A stretch of DNA of 64,000 nucleotides from Gilichinskyi gelida (GTDB lineage: Bacteria; Acidobacteriota; Thermoanaerobaculia; Gp7-AA8), in assembly GCA_038040385.1 (NCBI GenBank), contig JBBPII010000020.1:1-64000 (forward strand). Reading direction: 5' to 3'. Positions 56,779-64,000 of the stretch are shown piece by piece. A model generated the notes under the pieces. It was given only the letters and a program-made list of their open reading frames with translations. It did not search any database and was not told the origin of the DNA. The position numbers were made by a program, and so were the translations under genes. Every line of letters starts with the position of its first letter. Position 1 is the stretch's first letter.

Positions 56779-59532
56779 TCAAGCCGGACTGGCGGCGCTG
56801 ACGCCAGCGTGCAGGTACCGCCCGGTGATGCTGCGCGGGTTGGCCGCGATCTCCTCCGGCGTCCCCACCGCCACCACCTCCCCGCCGCCGCCGCCCCCTT
56901 CGGGGCCGAGGTCGATGACGTAGTCGGCGGCCTCGATGAGCTGCAGGTTGTGCTCGATGACCACCACGGAGTTGCCGCGGTCGATGAGATTGCGGAACGT
57001 GGCGATGAGCTGCTCGACGTCGGTGTGATGCAGGCCGGTCGTCGGCTCGTCGAACAGGAAGAGGCGCGGCTCGCCGGTCTTCGGCGCCTCGGCTAGAAAC
57101 GACGCGAGCTTCAGGCGCTGCGCCTCGCCGCCGGAGAGCGACGCGGTCGATTGTCCGAGGCGGAGATAGCCGAGTCCGACCGAACGGAGCGCGGCGAGCT
57201 TCTTGAGCACCGCGCGCTTATCGACGAAGAACTTCATCGCTTCGTCGACGGTCATGGCCAGGATGTCGTTCACGTTCTTGCGCTTGTACGCCACCTTCAT
57301 CACCTGCTCGTTGAAGCGGCGCCCTTCGCACTTGTCGCAGACCACCTCGACGTCGGCGAGGAATTGCATGTCGATGGTCACCGTGCCGGCGCCTTCGCAG
57401 ATGTCGCAGCGGCCGCCCGCGGTGTTGAACGAGAACATCCCCGCGGTGACGCCGCTCAGCTTCGCGGTGGTCGTCTCCGACAGCAGCTTGCGGATGTCGT
57501 CCCACGCTTTGATGTACGTGGCCGGATTCGAGCGCGTGGACCGGCCGATCGGCGACTGATCGACGAACTGCATGTCGTAGATCTGGTCCACGCCCTCCAG
57601 CTTCGCCGTGCCGACGTCCAGGCCCGTGGCGCCGCGGAAATCGCGCTGGTAGCGGTTGTATAGGCAGTTGCGGATGAGCGTGGACTTTCCGGAGCCGGAG
57701 ACGCCGGTCACCGCGACGAGCTGCCCGAGGGGGATGGCGACGTCGACGCCCTTGAGGTTGTGCTCTTTGGCGCCGCGGATGTGGATTCTGCCGAAACCCT
57801 CACCCGGCCCTTCGCTCCGCTCAGGGCCACCCTCTCCCGCTTGCGGGAGAGGGGCTGGGGGTGAGGGTTTGCCCACATACACGATCTCTCCCCCCAGTTC
57901 CCCTGCCCCCGGCCCCAGCTCGATGGTGTGGTCCGCGCCGGCGATGATGGTCGGGTCGTGCTCGACCACGATGACGGTGTTGCCGGCGTTCTTGAGGCGC
58001 TTCAGCACCGCCAGCAGGCGCTCGCTGTCGCGGGCGTGGAGGCCGACGGTCGGCTCGTCGATGACGTACATCGTCTCCGTCAGCGAGCTGCCGAGCGCCG
58101 CGGCGAGATTGATGCGCTGAGCTTCGCCACCGGAGAGCGTCCGCGTCTGGCGTTCGAGGGTGAGATACGAGAGGCCGACTTCGTCGAGGTAGACGAGGCG
58201 GTTCACGATCTCGCGGCGCAGGTGTCCGGCGATGGCCTCCTCCTGCTTCGACATTGGGAGGAACTCCCAGAAACGCCGCGCGCTCTTCACGTCCATGGCG
58301 AAGAGATCGCCGACGGTCAGGCCGCGGAACCGCACGTGCTGCGCGGCCGATTTCAGCCGCGAGCCGTGGCACTGCGGGCACGGCTCGTAGCTGCGGTACT
58401 TGGCCAGCTTCACCCGGACGTGGATCTTGTATTTCTTCGTCTCCAGCCACTCGAAGAAGCCCTTGATTCCGTACCACTTGCTGCGGCCGTTGTAGAGGAG
58501 GTCCCACTCCGCCGTCGATAACTGGTCGATCGGGACGTCGAGGCGCAGCTTGTACTTGGCCGCGGCCTTCGCGAGGTCGTCGTAGCAATCCTCGTAGCCC
58601 GCGGAGTTCCACGGCGCCACCGGCTGCTCGTCGAGCCGCAGCGCGCGGTTGGGGATCACTTTCTCCATGTCGATGCCGATGATCCGTCCGTAGCCCTGGC
58701 AGTTCGTGCACGCGCCGAGGGGCGAGTTGAAGGAGAAGAGGTGCGGCGTCGGCTCGACGAACTCCGTCCCGCACTTGTTGCAGGCGAAGCGCGAGGTGAA
58801 GCGGTGGCTGAGCCAGCCGTCCTCCGACTCCTCGAGAACGTTGACCGTCCCCTTGGAGATCTCGAACGCCTGCTCGATGGCCTCGGTGATCTGCCCGAGC
58901 TTCGCCTCCTCGACGCGCATGCGGGTGATCACCAGCTCCAGCGACGTGGTGCCGCTGGTGTCGGTCTCCTTCAGGTCGCAGACCTCGCCGCCGATCCAGG
59001 CGCGGTAGTAGCCGGCCTTGATGAGCTGCATGAGCACTTCGCCGCGGTTCTCGGCGTGGAAGAAGACCGGGGCGAGGATGACGACGCGTTTGGCGTCGAG
59101 GGTCGCGGCGATGGCAGCGGTGATCGACTCCGGAGACTCCTTCCGCACCAGGACGCCGCAGTCGTCGCATTTCGTCTCGCCGCAGTAGGTCATGAAGAGG
59201 CGGATGTGGTCGGCGAGCTCGGTGGCGGTGGAGACCGTGGAGCGGGCGTTCTTCACCGAGTTCTTCTGTTCGATGGCGATGGCCGGGAGGATGCCGTCGA
59301 TCTCGTCGACGTCCGGCCGGTCGATGCGCTCCAGGAACTGCCGGACGTACGTCGACATCGATTCGACGAACCTCCGCTGCCCCTCGGCGTAGAGGGTGTT
59401 GAAGGCGAGCGACGACTTTCCAGAGCCGGACGGACCGGTCAGAACCGTGAGCTGGCGCTGCGGGATCTCGACCGAAACGTTCTTGAGGTTGTTCGTCCGC
59501 GCTCCACGAATGGAGATCGTGCGAGTGGGCAT
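56779..59532 (-). CDS. uvrA: Excinuclease ABC subunit UvrA
   Basis: The product is 917 residues. Two ABC modules are present: Walker A GPSGSGKSS (33-41) and GVSGSGKST (near 615), and signatures LSGGEAQRINLA and LSGGEAQRLKLA. Zinc fingers CDDCG, CNKCG and CDICEG/CDKCEG are present. It searches for bulky DNA lesions and loads UvrB. The linker after the first module holds an in-frame repeat-derived insert (PSPPAPLPQAGEGGPERSEG, about 555-577). At 917 residues it lies close to the usual 940. Upstream genes are unrelated, so it is probably monocistronic. The start MPTRTISIRGARTNNLKN is typical. Confidence 0.97.
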   Translation of the reverse strand: MPTRTISIRGARTNNLKNVSVEIPQRQLTVLTGPSGSGKSSLAFNTLYAEGQRRFVESMSTYVRQFLERIDRPDVDEIDGILPAIAIEQKNSVKNARSTVSTATELADHIRLFMTYCGETKCDDCGVLVRKESPESITAAIAATLDAKRVVILAPVFFHAENRGEVLMQLIKAGYYRAWIGGEVCDLKETDTSGTTSLELVITRMRVEEAKLGQITEAIEQAFEISKGTVNVLEESEDGWLSHRFTSRFACNKCGTEFVEPTPHLFSFNSPLGACTNCQGYGRIIGIDMEKVIPNRALRLDEQPVAPWNSAGYEDCYDDLAKAAAKYKLRLDVPIDQLSTAEWDLLYNGRSKWYGIKGFFEWLETKKYKIHVRVKLAKYRSYEPCPQCHGSRLKSAAQHVRFRGLTVGDLFAMDVKSARRFWEFLPMSKQEEAIAGHLRREIVNRLVYLDEVGLSYLTLERQTRTLSGGEAQRINLAAALGSSLTETMYVIDEPTVGLHARDSERLLAVLKRLKNAGNTVIVVEHDPTIIAGADHTIELGPGAGELGGEIVYVGKPSPPAPLPQAGEGGPERSEGPGEGFGRIHIRGAKEHNLKGVDVAIPLGQLVAVTGVSGSGKSTLIRNCLYNRYQRDFRGATGLDVGTAKLEGVDQIYDMQFVDQSPIGRSTRSNPATYIKAWDDIRKLLSETTTAKLSGVTAGMFSFNTAGGRCDICEGAGTVTIDMQFLADVEVVCDKCEGRRFNEQVMKVAYKRKNVNDILAMTVDEAMKFFVDKRAVLKKLAALRSVGLGYLRLGQSTASLSGGEAQRLKLASFLAEAPKTGEPRLFLFDEPTTGLHHTDVEQLIATFRNLIDRGNSVVVIEHNLQLIEAADYVIDLGPEGGGGGGEVVAVGTPEEIAANPRSITGRYLHAGVSAASPA
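57796..57869. repeat. Palindromic repeat, family D, inside uvrA
   Basis: CCCTCACCCGGCCCTTCGCT at the left and GGGGGTGAGGG at the right flank CCCTCTCCCGCTTGCGGGAG. The core GCTCCGCTCAGGG resembles family E. It is in frame and encodes APLPQAGEG and PERSEG, peptides also seen (as PLPLAGEG) in the ligase insert. Confidence 0.9.
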
Positions 59533-59587
59533 TCGGGTAGAGAACGCGTCAGGCGGGACTTCTCATCCCGCGCGATCGCCACGCGCG

Positions 59588-60586
59588 TCAGCGCCGCTTC
59601 CTCGACCGCACCACGGGAGACGTCGCGTCCTCGTCGGCATCGCGATTCCTCGCATCGTCCAGAGCGGGCAGACGTGAAGCACCGATCCTCTGGTGATAGC
59701 GGGTTCGCATGTCTTGGAAGGCCTTGATCAGTCGTTCGTCCGAAGTGATGAAGCCGTACTCATCCCACTCGTCCTTGTCGGTTGAGCTAGGTAGGGCGAA
59801 GATCGCGCTCGTCCCGTCGATGATCCAGAGATAAATCGGGATTTCGATCGAGACTTCGTACGGCGTCTGAGGGAAAACGTCTTTCAGAAAGATGAAATCG
59901 AGTTCGTCGAGGGCCTTGACGAACGTCTCGCGGTCGGCGTTTTCGGGCTTCGGAGTGCGCCGTGCGGCAAGAAACTTGACCACGCGCTGCTTCTGTTGCT
60001 CGTCGTTCTGCCAGCGCGCCCACACCTTCTCCGAGAACTGTTCGTCTTCATGCTTGCGCCGAGTTTTGGCGTCGAGGCAGGTGAGCTCAATCGATATCCC
60101 TTCGGAGGCTTTTCTCTGCAGCACCTGCTTGTATCGCAGGCAACCGCGCTGCGCATTGAACGCCCCGTAAGCGGGCATGTCGCACATGATGTGGATCGAC
60201 GTCTGGGCCTTCTCCAGTTCCTCGGCGATGTTGTCGACGAATCTGGGGAACTGCCCGAGATAACGGGTGGAGAGCGATTGCTGGAGCTTCGTCAGTTGCT
60301 CTAGTGTCGTCTGCAAACACTCCTGAGTGGTCTCCTGGTGCCGATCTTGGATCTTGTCGTATATGAGCGTTCCCAGCGCCAGAAGGAGGCCGACGATTTC
60401 TAGTATCCGCCATTCGACCGCGCGCGCATGTGAGGTGAGCGACTCGATGAAGAGGACCAGAAGCACACCGAGAATCAAGCCCGCGCCGGCCGGTACGGTG
60501 ATCCACCGTTGGATCTTCGACGTCCAAGTAGACGTGATTTGAGACACGACATTAAAGAGTACTGGAAAGCGACGCGAAATGCACAC
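59588..60586 (-). CDS. Membrane-anchored protein with phospholipase D-like fold, catalytic motif not visible
   Basis: The product is 332 residues from GTG 60586. Two membrane helices (about 30-50 and 58-80) are followed by a coiled coil (QETTQECLQTTLEQLTKLQ) and a cytoplasmic domain. That domain has HIMCDMPAYGAF, SIELTCLD, PIYLWIIDGTSAIFALPS and FITSDERLIKAFQDMRTRYHQ. This order is like a PLD-fold domain, but no HxKxxxxD is present. The gene has lower GC than its neighbours and is divergent from another unknown membrane protein. The function is not known. An effector role is possible (inference). Confidence 0.6.
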   Translation of the reverse strand: MCISRRFPVLFNVVSQITSTWTSKIQRWITVPAGAGLILGVLLVLFIESLTSHARAVEWRILEIVGLLLALGTLIYDKIQDRHQETTQECLQTTLEQLTKLQQSLSTRYLGQFPRFVDNIAEELEKAQTSIHIMCDMPAYGAFNAQRGCLRYKQVLQRKASEGISIELTCLDAKTRRKHEDEQFSEKVWARWQNDEQQKQRVVKFLAARRTPKPENADRETFVKALDELDFIFLKDVFPQTPYEVSIEIPIYLWIIDGTSAIFALPSSTDKDEWDEYGFITSDERLIKAFQDMRTRYHQRIGASRLPALDDARNRDADEDATSPVVRSRKRR

Positions 60587-60654
60587 AAAAATATGTGTGC
60601 TATATCACCCTTCTACATCCTCACTCCGTGCCCGAGTGGGCATTTGGCGAGAGA

Positions 60655-61290
60655 ATGCTTGGGGCGTCACGGCGCTTCCGTCAGAATGACTGTGTGCACT
60701 TTGCGGAGATCGCCCTTTCAGTAGCCCTCGGCCTGGCGACGAGCTTCGTCTTCTTTTACTGGCAGTTCCATCTTGTTGTGCCGCGTGTGCGGTTCAGCGA
60801 CAAAATCTCGAAGCTGCCGGCTGGCGACGTCGGCAATCGCTACCGTGTCAAGTACGAGAACTGTGGTAGCCGCGCGATGATCGAGGTGACGCTGATGGCC
60901 CGTTTGCGCGTGAAAGGCGTGCGCAAGGACCTCCCACTGAACTGGGGCGTGGCCACGATTCCGATGGAGAGCATCACACCGCGCGTCGCGTCGGTGAAGA
61001 CGAGTCATATACGCCATGTACCCGAGCTCGAATTGTGGAAAACGGAGTTCGACCGAACGTTTCCCGGCGACGTTGTTGAGCACACCCACAACGGCACGAT
61101 GACGCTCGAGGAGCTTTTGAGCTGCGGCACATCAAGCGAGCTGCGCGTGTATCTCTTCGCGTACGACGAATTCAGCGGCGCGCGCAAGGTATTCGAGTCG
61201 AAGGTGTACGGCGTCGCTGACGTGGTGGAAGGCGCTTTCGAGCCGTACTCACTCGAGATCGTGCCGCGACCCGTTGTCGCATCAGGTTGA
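60655..61290 (+). CDS. Membrane protein with C-terminal beta domain, unknown function
   Basis: The product is about 211 residues from ATG 60655. A GTG at 60595 would add 20. One membrane helix (about 20-40, IALSVALGLATSFVFFYWQF) is followed by a domain beginning VPRVRFSDKISKLP, YRVKYENCGSRAMIEVTLMARLRV and ending FESKVYGV, a beta-sandwich-like pattern. It is a single-pass anchored protein. It is divergent from the PLD-like membrane gene with only about 68 bases between starts, so they may share a regulatory region. The family is not recognised. Lower GC hints at more recent acquisition. Confidence 0.55.
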   Translation: MLGASRRFRQNDCVHFAEIALSVALGLATSFVFFYWQFHLVVPRVRFSDKISKLPAGDVGNRYRVKYENCGSRAMIEVTLMARLRVKGVRKDLPLNWGVATIPMESITPRVASVKTSHIRHVPELELWKTEFDRTFPGDVVEHTHNGTMTLEELLSCGTSSELRVYLFAYDEFSGARKVFESKVYGVADVVEGAFEPYSLEIVPRPVVASG

Positions 61291-61426
61291 GCGCGCACGC
61301 CACTTCGCCGCGCCGCGTCCGGCAGCCAGACCAGAAGGGGCTAGGAACGGGTGAGGTCGCAACTGATCGGGGCGGCGGCCGAGATTGCTGAAATCCGCCG
61401 CGACGAAGTCGGCGAGGTTTGGCGAT

Positions 61427-61681
61427 TCAACCGATCAACCGCTTGTATTCTTCATGGGTACCGATCCAGAACCAGAGAATGCCTTTGGGGGAATTGATAC
61501 CAAGTGCACGATGGCCCAAGCCAACTCGAACCGACCAGTACGCGCCTACTCGCTTCAAATGGAGCGAAGGATGCTGCGGATTGGCCTCGAGCAACTCATA
61601 GTTGGCACGGGCAAGCTGCTGGAGTTCCGGTGTGAGTTCGTCGAAGTGCCGCCAAAACCTACCAGAAGCGTGATGGCTCAA
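61427..61681 (-). CDS. RelE/ParE-like toxin
   Basis: The product is 84 residues from TTG 61681. The pattern GRFWRHFDELTPELQQLARANYELLE, HPSLHLKRVGAYWSVRVGLGHRAL and LWFWIGTHEEYKRLI (in parts) matches small HigB/RelE-like toxins found with short helical antitoxins. It overlaps the antitoxin gene by four bases (TTGA), in the usual antitoxin-first order. The toxic activity is inferred from the fold. Confidence 0.83.
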   Translation of the reverse strand: MSHHASGRFWRHFDELTPELQQLARANYELLEANPQHPSLHLKRVGAYWSVRVGLGHRALGINSPKGILWFWIGTHEEYKRLIG

Positions 61682-61878
61682 ATCTTTTTCGTTTCGCCGC
61701 GTTCGAGCTCGGCGAGGGCTTCGGCCGCAAACTTGTCGAGCTTACCTTCGGCCACGTCGCGCTCGAGCTGACGATCCCATGCCTGCCAGTCGTACTCAGC
61801 GAACCAGTCGCGGAAAGCCGCCAGCTCTTCCGGACTGAGCTTTTCAACTTCGCGCTCGAGAGCTTCTACCTTGGTCAT
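61678..61878 (-). CDS. Antitoxin of the RelE-like pair
   Basis: The product is 66 residues. It is almost all helix: VEALEREVEKLSPEELAAFRDWFAEYDWQAWDRQLERD (in part), followed by LDKFAAEALAELERGETKKI. This matches short antitoxins that pair with this toxin type (LSPEELxxFRxWF). It lacks an obvious DNA-binding motif, so autoregulation may be through the toxin complex. It starts at ATG 61878, 36 bases after the aldo/keto reductase stop, so it may be in that transcript. Confidence 0.85.
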   Translation of the reverse strand: MTKVEALEREVEKLSPEELAAFRDWFAEYDWQAWDRQLERDVAEGKLDKFAAEALAELERGETKKI

Positions 61879-61914
61879 ATACGGACCGAATTCTAGAACA
61901 GCTTTGCAACGACG

Positions 61915-62901
61915 CTACAGCCTCACCCCATGCCGCTGGTAGAAGTTGTACTCCCCCAGCCGCGCCCGCAGCTTCTCGACGACCTCCTCGGGGAGCCAGG
62001 CGTCGGCGGCGGCGACGTTCATCTCCACCTGCCGCGCGTTGCGCGCGCCGGGGATGGTGGTGGAGACGGCGCCGTCGGCGAGCACGAACCGCAGCGCCGC
62101 CTCGGCCAGCGTTCGTGCGGTGCCGCCGATGATCGACTTCGCTTCGTCGACACGGCCCAGCGCCTCTTCGAGCCGCCGCGGTGTGAGGAAGTTCTGGCGG
62201 ATGTCGTCGGCGGGGAATGAGGAGTCGATGCGGAATTTCCCCGTCAGCAGGCCGGACGCCAGCGGCACGCGGGCGATGATGCCGTAGCCCTTCTCTTTCG
62301 CCGCCGGGAACAGCTCCCGCGCGGGCGCCTGATTCAGCACGTTGTAGAGCACCTGCAGCGCGTGTCCCCATCCGCGCTGCACGACTTCCAGCCCTTCCTC
62401 CGGCGTGGAGACCGATACGCCCCAGAAGCGGATCTTGCCGGCGTCCTGCAGCATCTCCATCGCTTCCTGAATCTCCTCGCGCCGCAGGTCGTCGATGGTC
62501 GGGTTGTGGACCTGATAGAGATCGAGGTAGTCGGTGCGCAGACGTTTGAGCGAGCCGTCGACGGCGTGAAAGATGTGCTGCCGCGAGAAGTCTTTCTGCA
62601 GCGCTCCGGTCGACGAGCGGACCACACCGACTTTCGTGGCCAGCACGATGTCGTGGCGCGTGCGCGAGAGCACGATCCCCAGCAGCGACTCACTGCGGCC
62701 GAAGCCGTAGCTGTCGGAGGTGTCGAAGAAGTTCACGCCGAGGTCGCGGGCGCGGCGGATCGCGGCGAGCGAGTCGTCGTCGGAGGTGCGACCCCACCCC
62801 AGCGGCGTGCCGGAGGCCTCGCTGGCGCCGCCGATGGCCCAGCCGCCGAATCCGATCACGCTGACTTTGATGCCCGTCCGCCCGAGCTCGCGATACTGCA
62901 T
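61915..62901 (-). CDS. Aldo/keto reductase
   Basis: The product is 328 residues. The catalytic tetrad is D60, Y65, K90 (LATKVG) and H132 (YQVHNP). It starts MQYRELGRTGIKVSVIGFGGWAIGG as in the YghZ/Tas-type members. It reduces aldehydes or ketones with NADPH, and the natural substrate is unknown. TACAAT (62915-62910) lies eight bases before the ATG. The gene is separated from serA by a family A repeat. Confidence 0.93.
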   Translation of the reverse strand: MQYRELGRTGIKVSVIGFGGWAIGGASEASGTPLGWGRTSDDDSLAAIRRARDLGVNFFDTSDSYGFGRSESLLGIVLSRTRHDIVLATKVGVVRSSTGALQKDFSRQHIFHAVDGSLKRLRTDYLDLYQVHNPTIDDLRREEIQEAMEMLQDAGKIRFWGVSVSTPEEGLEVVQRGWGHALQVLYNVLNQAPARELFPAAKEKGYGIIARVPLASGLLTGKFRIDSSFPADDIRQNFLTPRRLEEALGRVDEAKSIIGGTARTLAEAALRFVLADGAVSTTIPGARNARQVEMNVAAADAWLPEEVVEKLRARLGEYNFYQRHGVRL

Positions 62902-62920
62902 CTGTTGCGATTGTACCCAG

Positions 62921-63033
62921 TGTCATCCTGAGCGTGAGCGAAGGATCGGTGTGGGTGGGAGGCGCGATGCTCTGAATTCAGTTCGCCGCGCCACCCGCCT
63001 ACACCGATCCTTCGCTCACGCTCAGGATGACAT
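62921..63033. repeat. Palindromic repeat, family A (copy 7)
   Basis: TGTCATCCTGAGCGTGAGCG on the left and CGCTCACGCTCAGGATGACA on the right form a perfect 20-base inverted repeat, with GGATCGGTGTGGGTGG and CACCCGCCTACACCGATCC nested inside. It lies in the serA-aldo/keto reductase gap and ends two to three bases from the serA stop. Confidence 0.92.
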
Positions 63034-63035
63034 CG

Positions 63036-64000
63036 TCACAGGCGCACTTGCGTCACTTCCTCGACCGCGTTGATCGATCGCAGCGCCGTCATGGCCTTCT
63101 CGCCCAACTCCGAGTCGACGGTGATGATGGCCATGGCCTTCCCGCCGCTGGTGGTGCGCGCCAGGTTGTACTCCGCGATGTTGATCTCGTGATCGCCGAG
63201 CGACGTGCCCACCTTGCCGACCACGCCGGGGACGTCCCGGTTGATGATGTAGAGCAGGTAGCCCTCGGGTGTGAACTCCACGCGGAAGTTGTTGACCGAG
63301 ACGATCCGCTGCTGGTGCTGCGAGAAGAGCGTGCCGGAGACGCAGACCTCCTGGCCGTTGGAGCCGGCGCGGAAGGTGATGAGGTTGGTGTAGTCACGCG
63401 GCCGGTCGTGCGCGGTGGCGTCGACGGCGATCCCGCGCTGCTCGGCGAGCTGCGCGGCGTTGACGAAGTTCACCGACTCCGCGAGATGCGGCGTCAGCAC
63501 GCCTTTGAGCGACGCCACGGTGAGGATCTTCAGCAGCTTCTCGTCGATGCCCCACGCCTCGATCGTCGCGCGCGTCAGCGGCCCGTTGAGGATCTGGGAG
63601 GTGAAGAGGCCGAGCTTCTCCGCGAGATTGACCAGCCCCTTGGCGTCGGCGTCGGTGACGCCCTCGAACGGCAGGTTGACGGCGGAGACGAAGATGGAGC
63701 CGTGCAGCGCCTCGACGACCATCTCCGCCGTCTGCACCGCCACGCGGTCCTGCGCCTCGACGGTGTTCGCGCCGATGTGCGGCGACAGGATGATGTTCTT
63801 CGCCGTGAGCAGCGGGTGGTCTTTCGCCGGCGGCTCGTCTTCGTAAACGTCGATCGCCGCGCCGGCGATCTTGCCGCTGTTCAGCGCGTCGGCGAGCGCC
63901 TGTTCCTCGTAGATGCCGCCGCGCGCGATGTTGAGGACCTTCACCCCATCCTTCATCTTCGCCATTTCGGCGGCGCCGAGCATGCCGTGCGTCTCGTCGG
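63036..64000 (-). CDS. serA: D-3-phosphoglycerate dehydrogenase (5' part outside the window)
   Basis: The visible part is about 320 residues. It has the NAD-binding and catalytic region with ARGGIYEEQAL, the acid in DVYEDEPP and the catalytic histidine in LSPHIGANTVEAQDR. Then come an intervening ASB domain (about 110-235 of the visible part) and a C-terminal ACT domain (YLLYIINRDVPGVVGKVGT in part, IAEYNLAR). This is the long type I SerA of serine synthesis, with serine feedback possible through ACT/ASB. The coding frame continues past position 64000. Confidence 0.93.
   Translation of the reverse strand, partial: DETHGMLGAAEMAKMKDGVKVLNIARGGIYEEQALADALNSGKIAGAAIDVYEDEPPAKDHPLLTAKNIILSPHIGANTVEAQDRVAVQTAEMVVEALHGSIFVSAVNLPFEGVTDADAKGLVNLAEKLGLFTSQILNGPLTRATIEAWGIDEKLLKILTVASLKGVLTPHLAESVNFVNAAQLAEQRGIAVDATAHDRPRDYTNLITFRAGSNGQEVCVSGTLFSQHQQRIVSVNNFRVEFTPEGYLLYIINRDVPGVVGKVGTSLGDHEINIAEYNLARTTSGGKAMAIITVDSELGEKAMTALRSINAVEEVTQVRL

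Noticed and set aside
59588..61290. Assignment of the divergent membrane pair to a known anti-phage system
   Set aside because: I see no TIR, HNH, cyclase, STING, reverse transcriptase or other defining motif, so a named system would be a guess.

Overview
This is a high-GC (roughly 65%), gene-dense bacterial chromosome segment. It carries the replication-origin neighbourhood plus about 40 kb of adjoining core and accessory genes. One end cuts a tRNA-Asn and the other cuts serA. A 10-N gap at 4584-4593 shows that the source is a draft or metagenome scaffold. I infer an Acidobacteriota-like or deltaproteobacteria-like lineage from four things: the par-bactofilin-atpF'FHAGDC synteny, a b/b' type ATP synthase, an ECF sigma/Ser-Thr kinase pair, and very abundant palindromic repeats. 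No taxonomic marker was searched, so treat this as tentative.

Layout. Positions 1-4.5 kb hold tRNA-Asn, a DNPH1-like nucleotide hydrolase, RNase G, two small proteins and a kinase/sigma operon. Positions 4.7-14.1 kb are the leftward replication block (DUF507, gyrA, gyrB, recF, dnaN, dnaA). Positions 14.1-14.37 kb are the putative oriC, with DnaA boxes and a strong rpmH promoter. Positions 14.37-23.4 kb are the rightward block rpmH-rnpA-yidD-yidC-jag-mnmE-mnmG-rsmG-parA-parB-bactofilin, with two parS sites. Positions 24.1-30 kb hold an ATP synthase operon without subunits a and c. Positions 30-41.4 kb hold a degenerate histidine kinase with an NtrC-type regulator, topA, metX, pspC, an ATP-dependent DNA ligase, mdh, a DEDD exonuclease, a broken Hint-domain gene and guanine deaminase. 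Positions 41.5-64 kb are more accessory: envelope and membrane proteins (DUF3999, DUF2339, OPT transporter, DHH phosphoesterase), a metalloprotease, two toxin-antitoxin modules, uvrA, a divergent pair of unknown membrane proteins, an aldo/keto reductase and serA.

The most striking feature is a set of at least five families of short palindromic repeats. They fill almost every larger gap between genes. They supply stop or start codons to neighbouring genes (mnmG, rsmG, mdh, atpC, DUF507). They also sit in frame inside conserved genes (gyrA, uvrA, the DNA ligase twice, DUF2339, probably yidC and the metalloprotease). The repeat-derived peptides recur in the same reading frame in unrelated proteins.

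The genes otherwise form a coherent origin-proximal unit: initiation and clamp (dnaA, dnaN), supercoiling (gyrAB, topA), segregation (parABS with bactofilin), membrane protein insertion (yidC, yidD), tRNA modification (mnmEG) and energy (atp). Function is least certain for the DHH/membrane protein pair at 49.3-51.1 kb and the divergent membrane pair at 59.6-61.3 kb.
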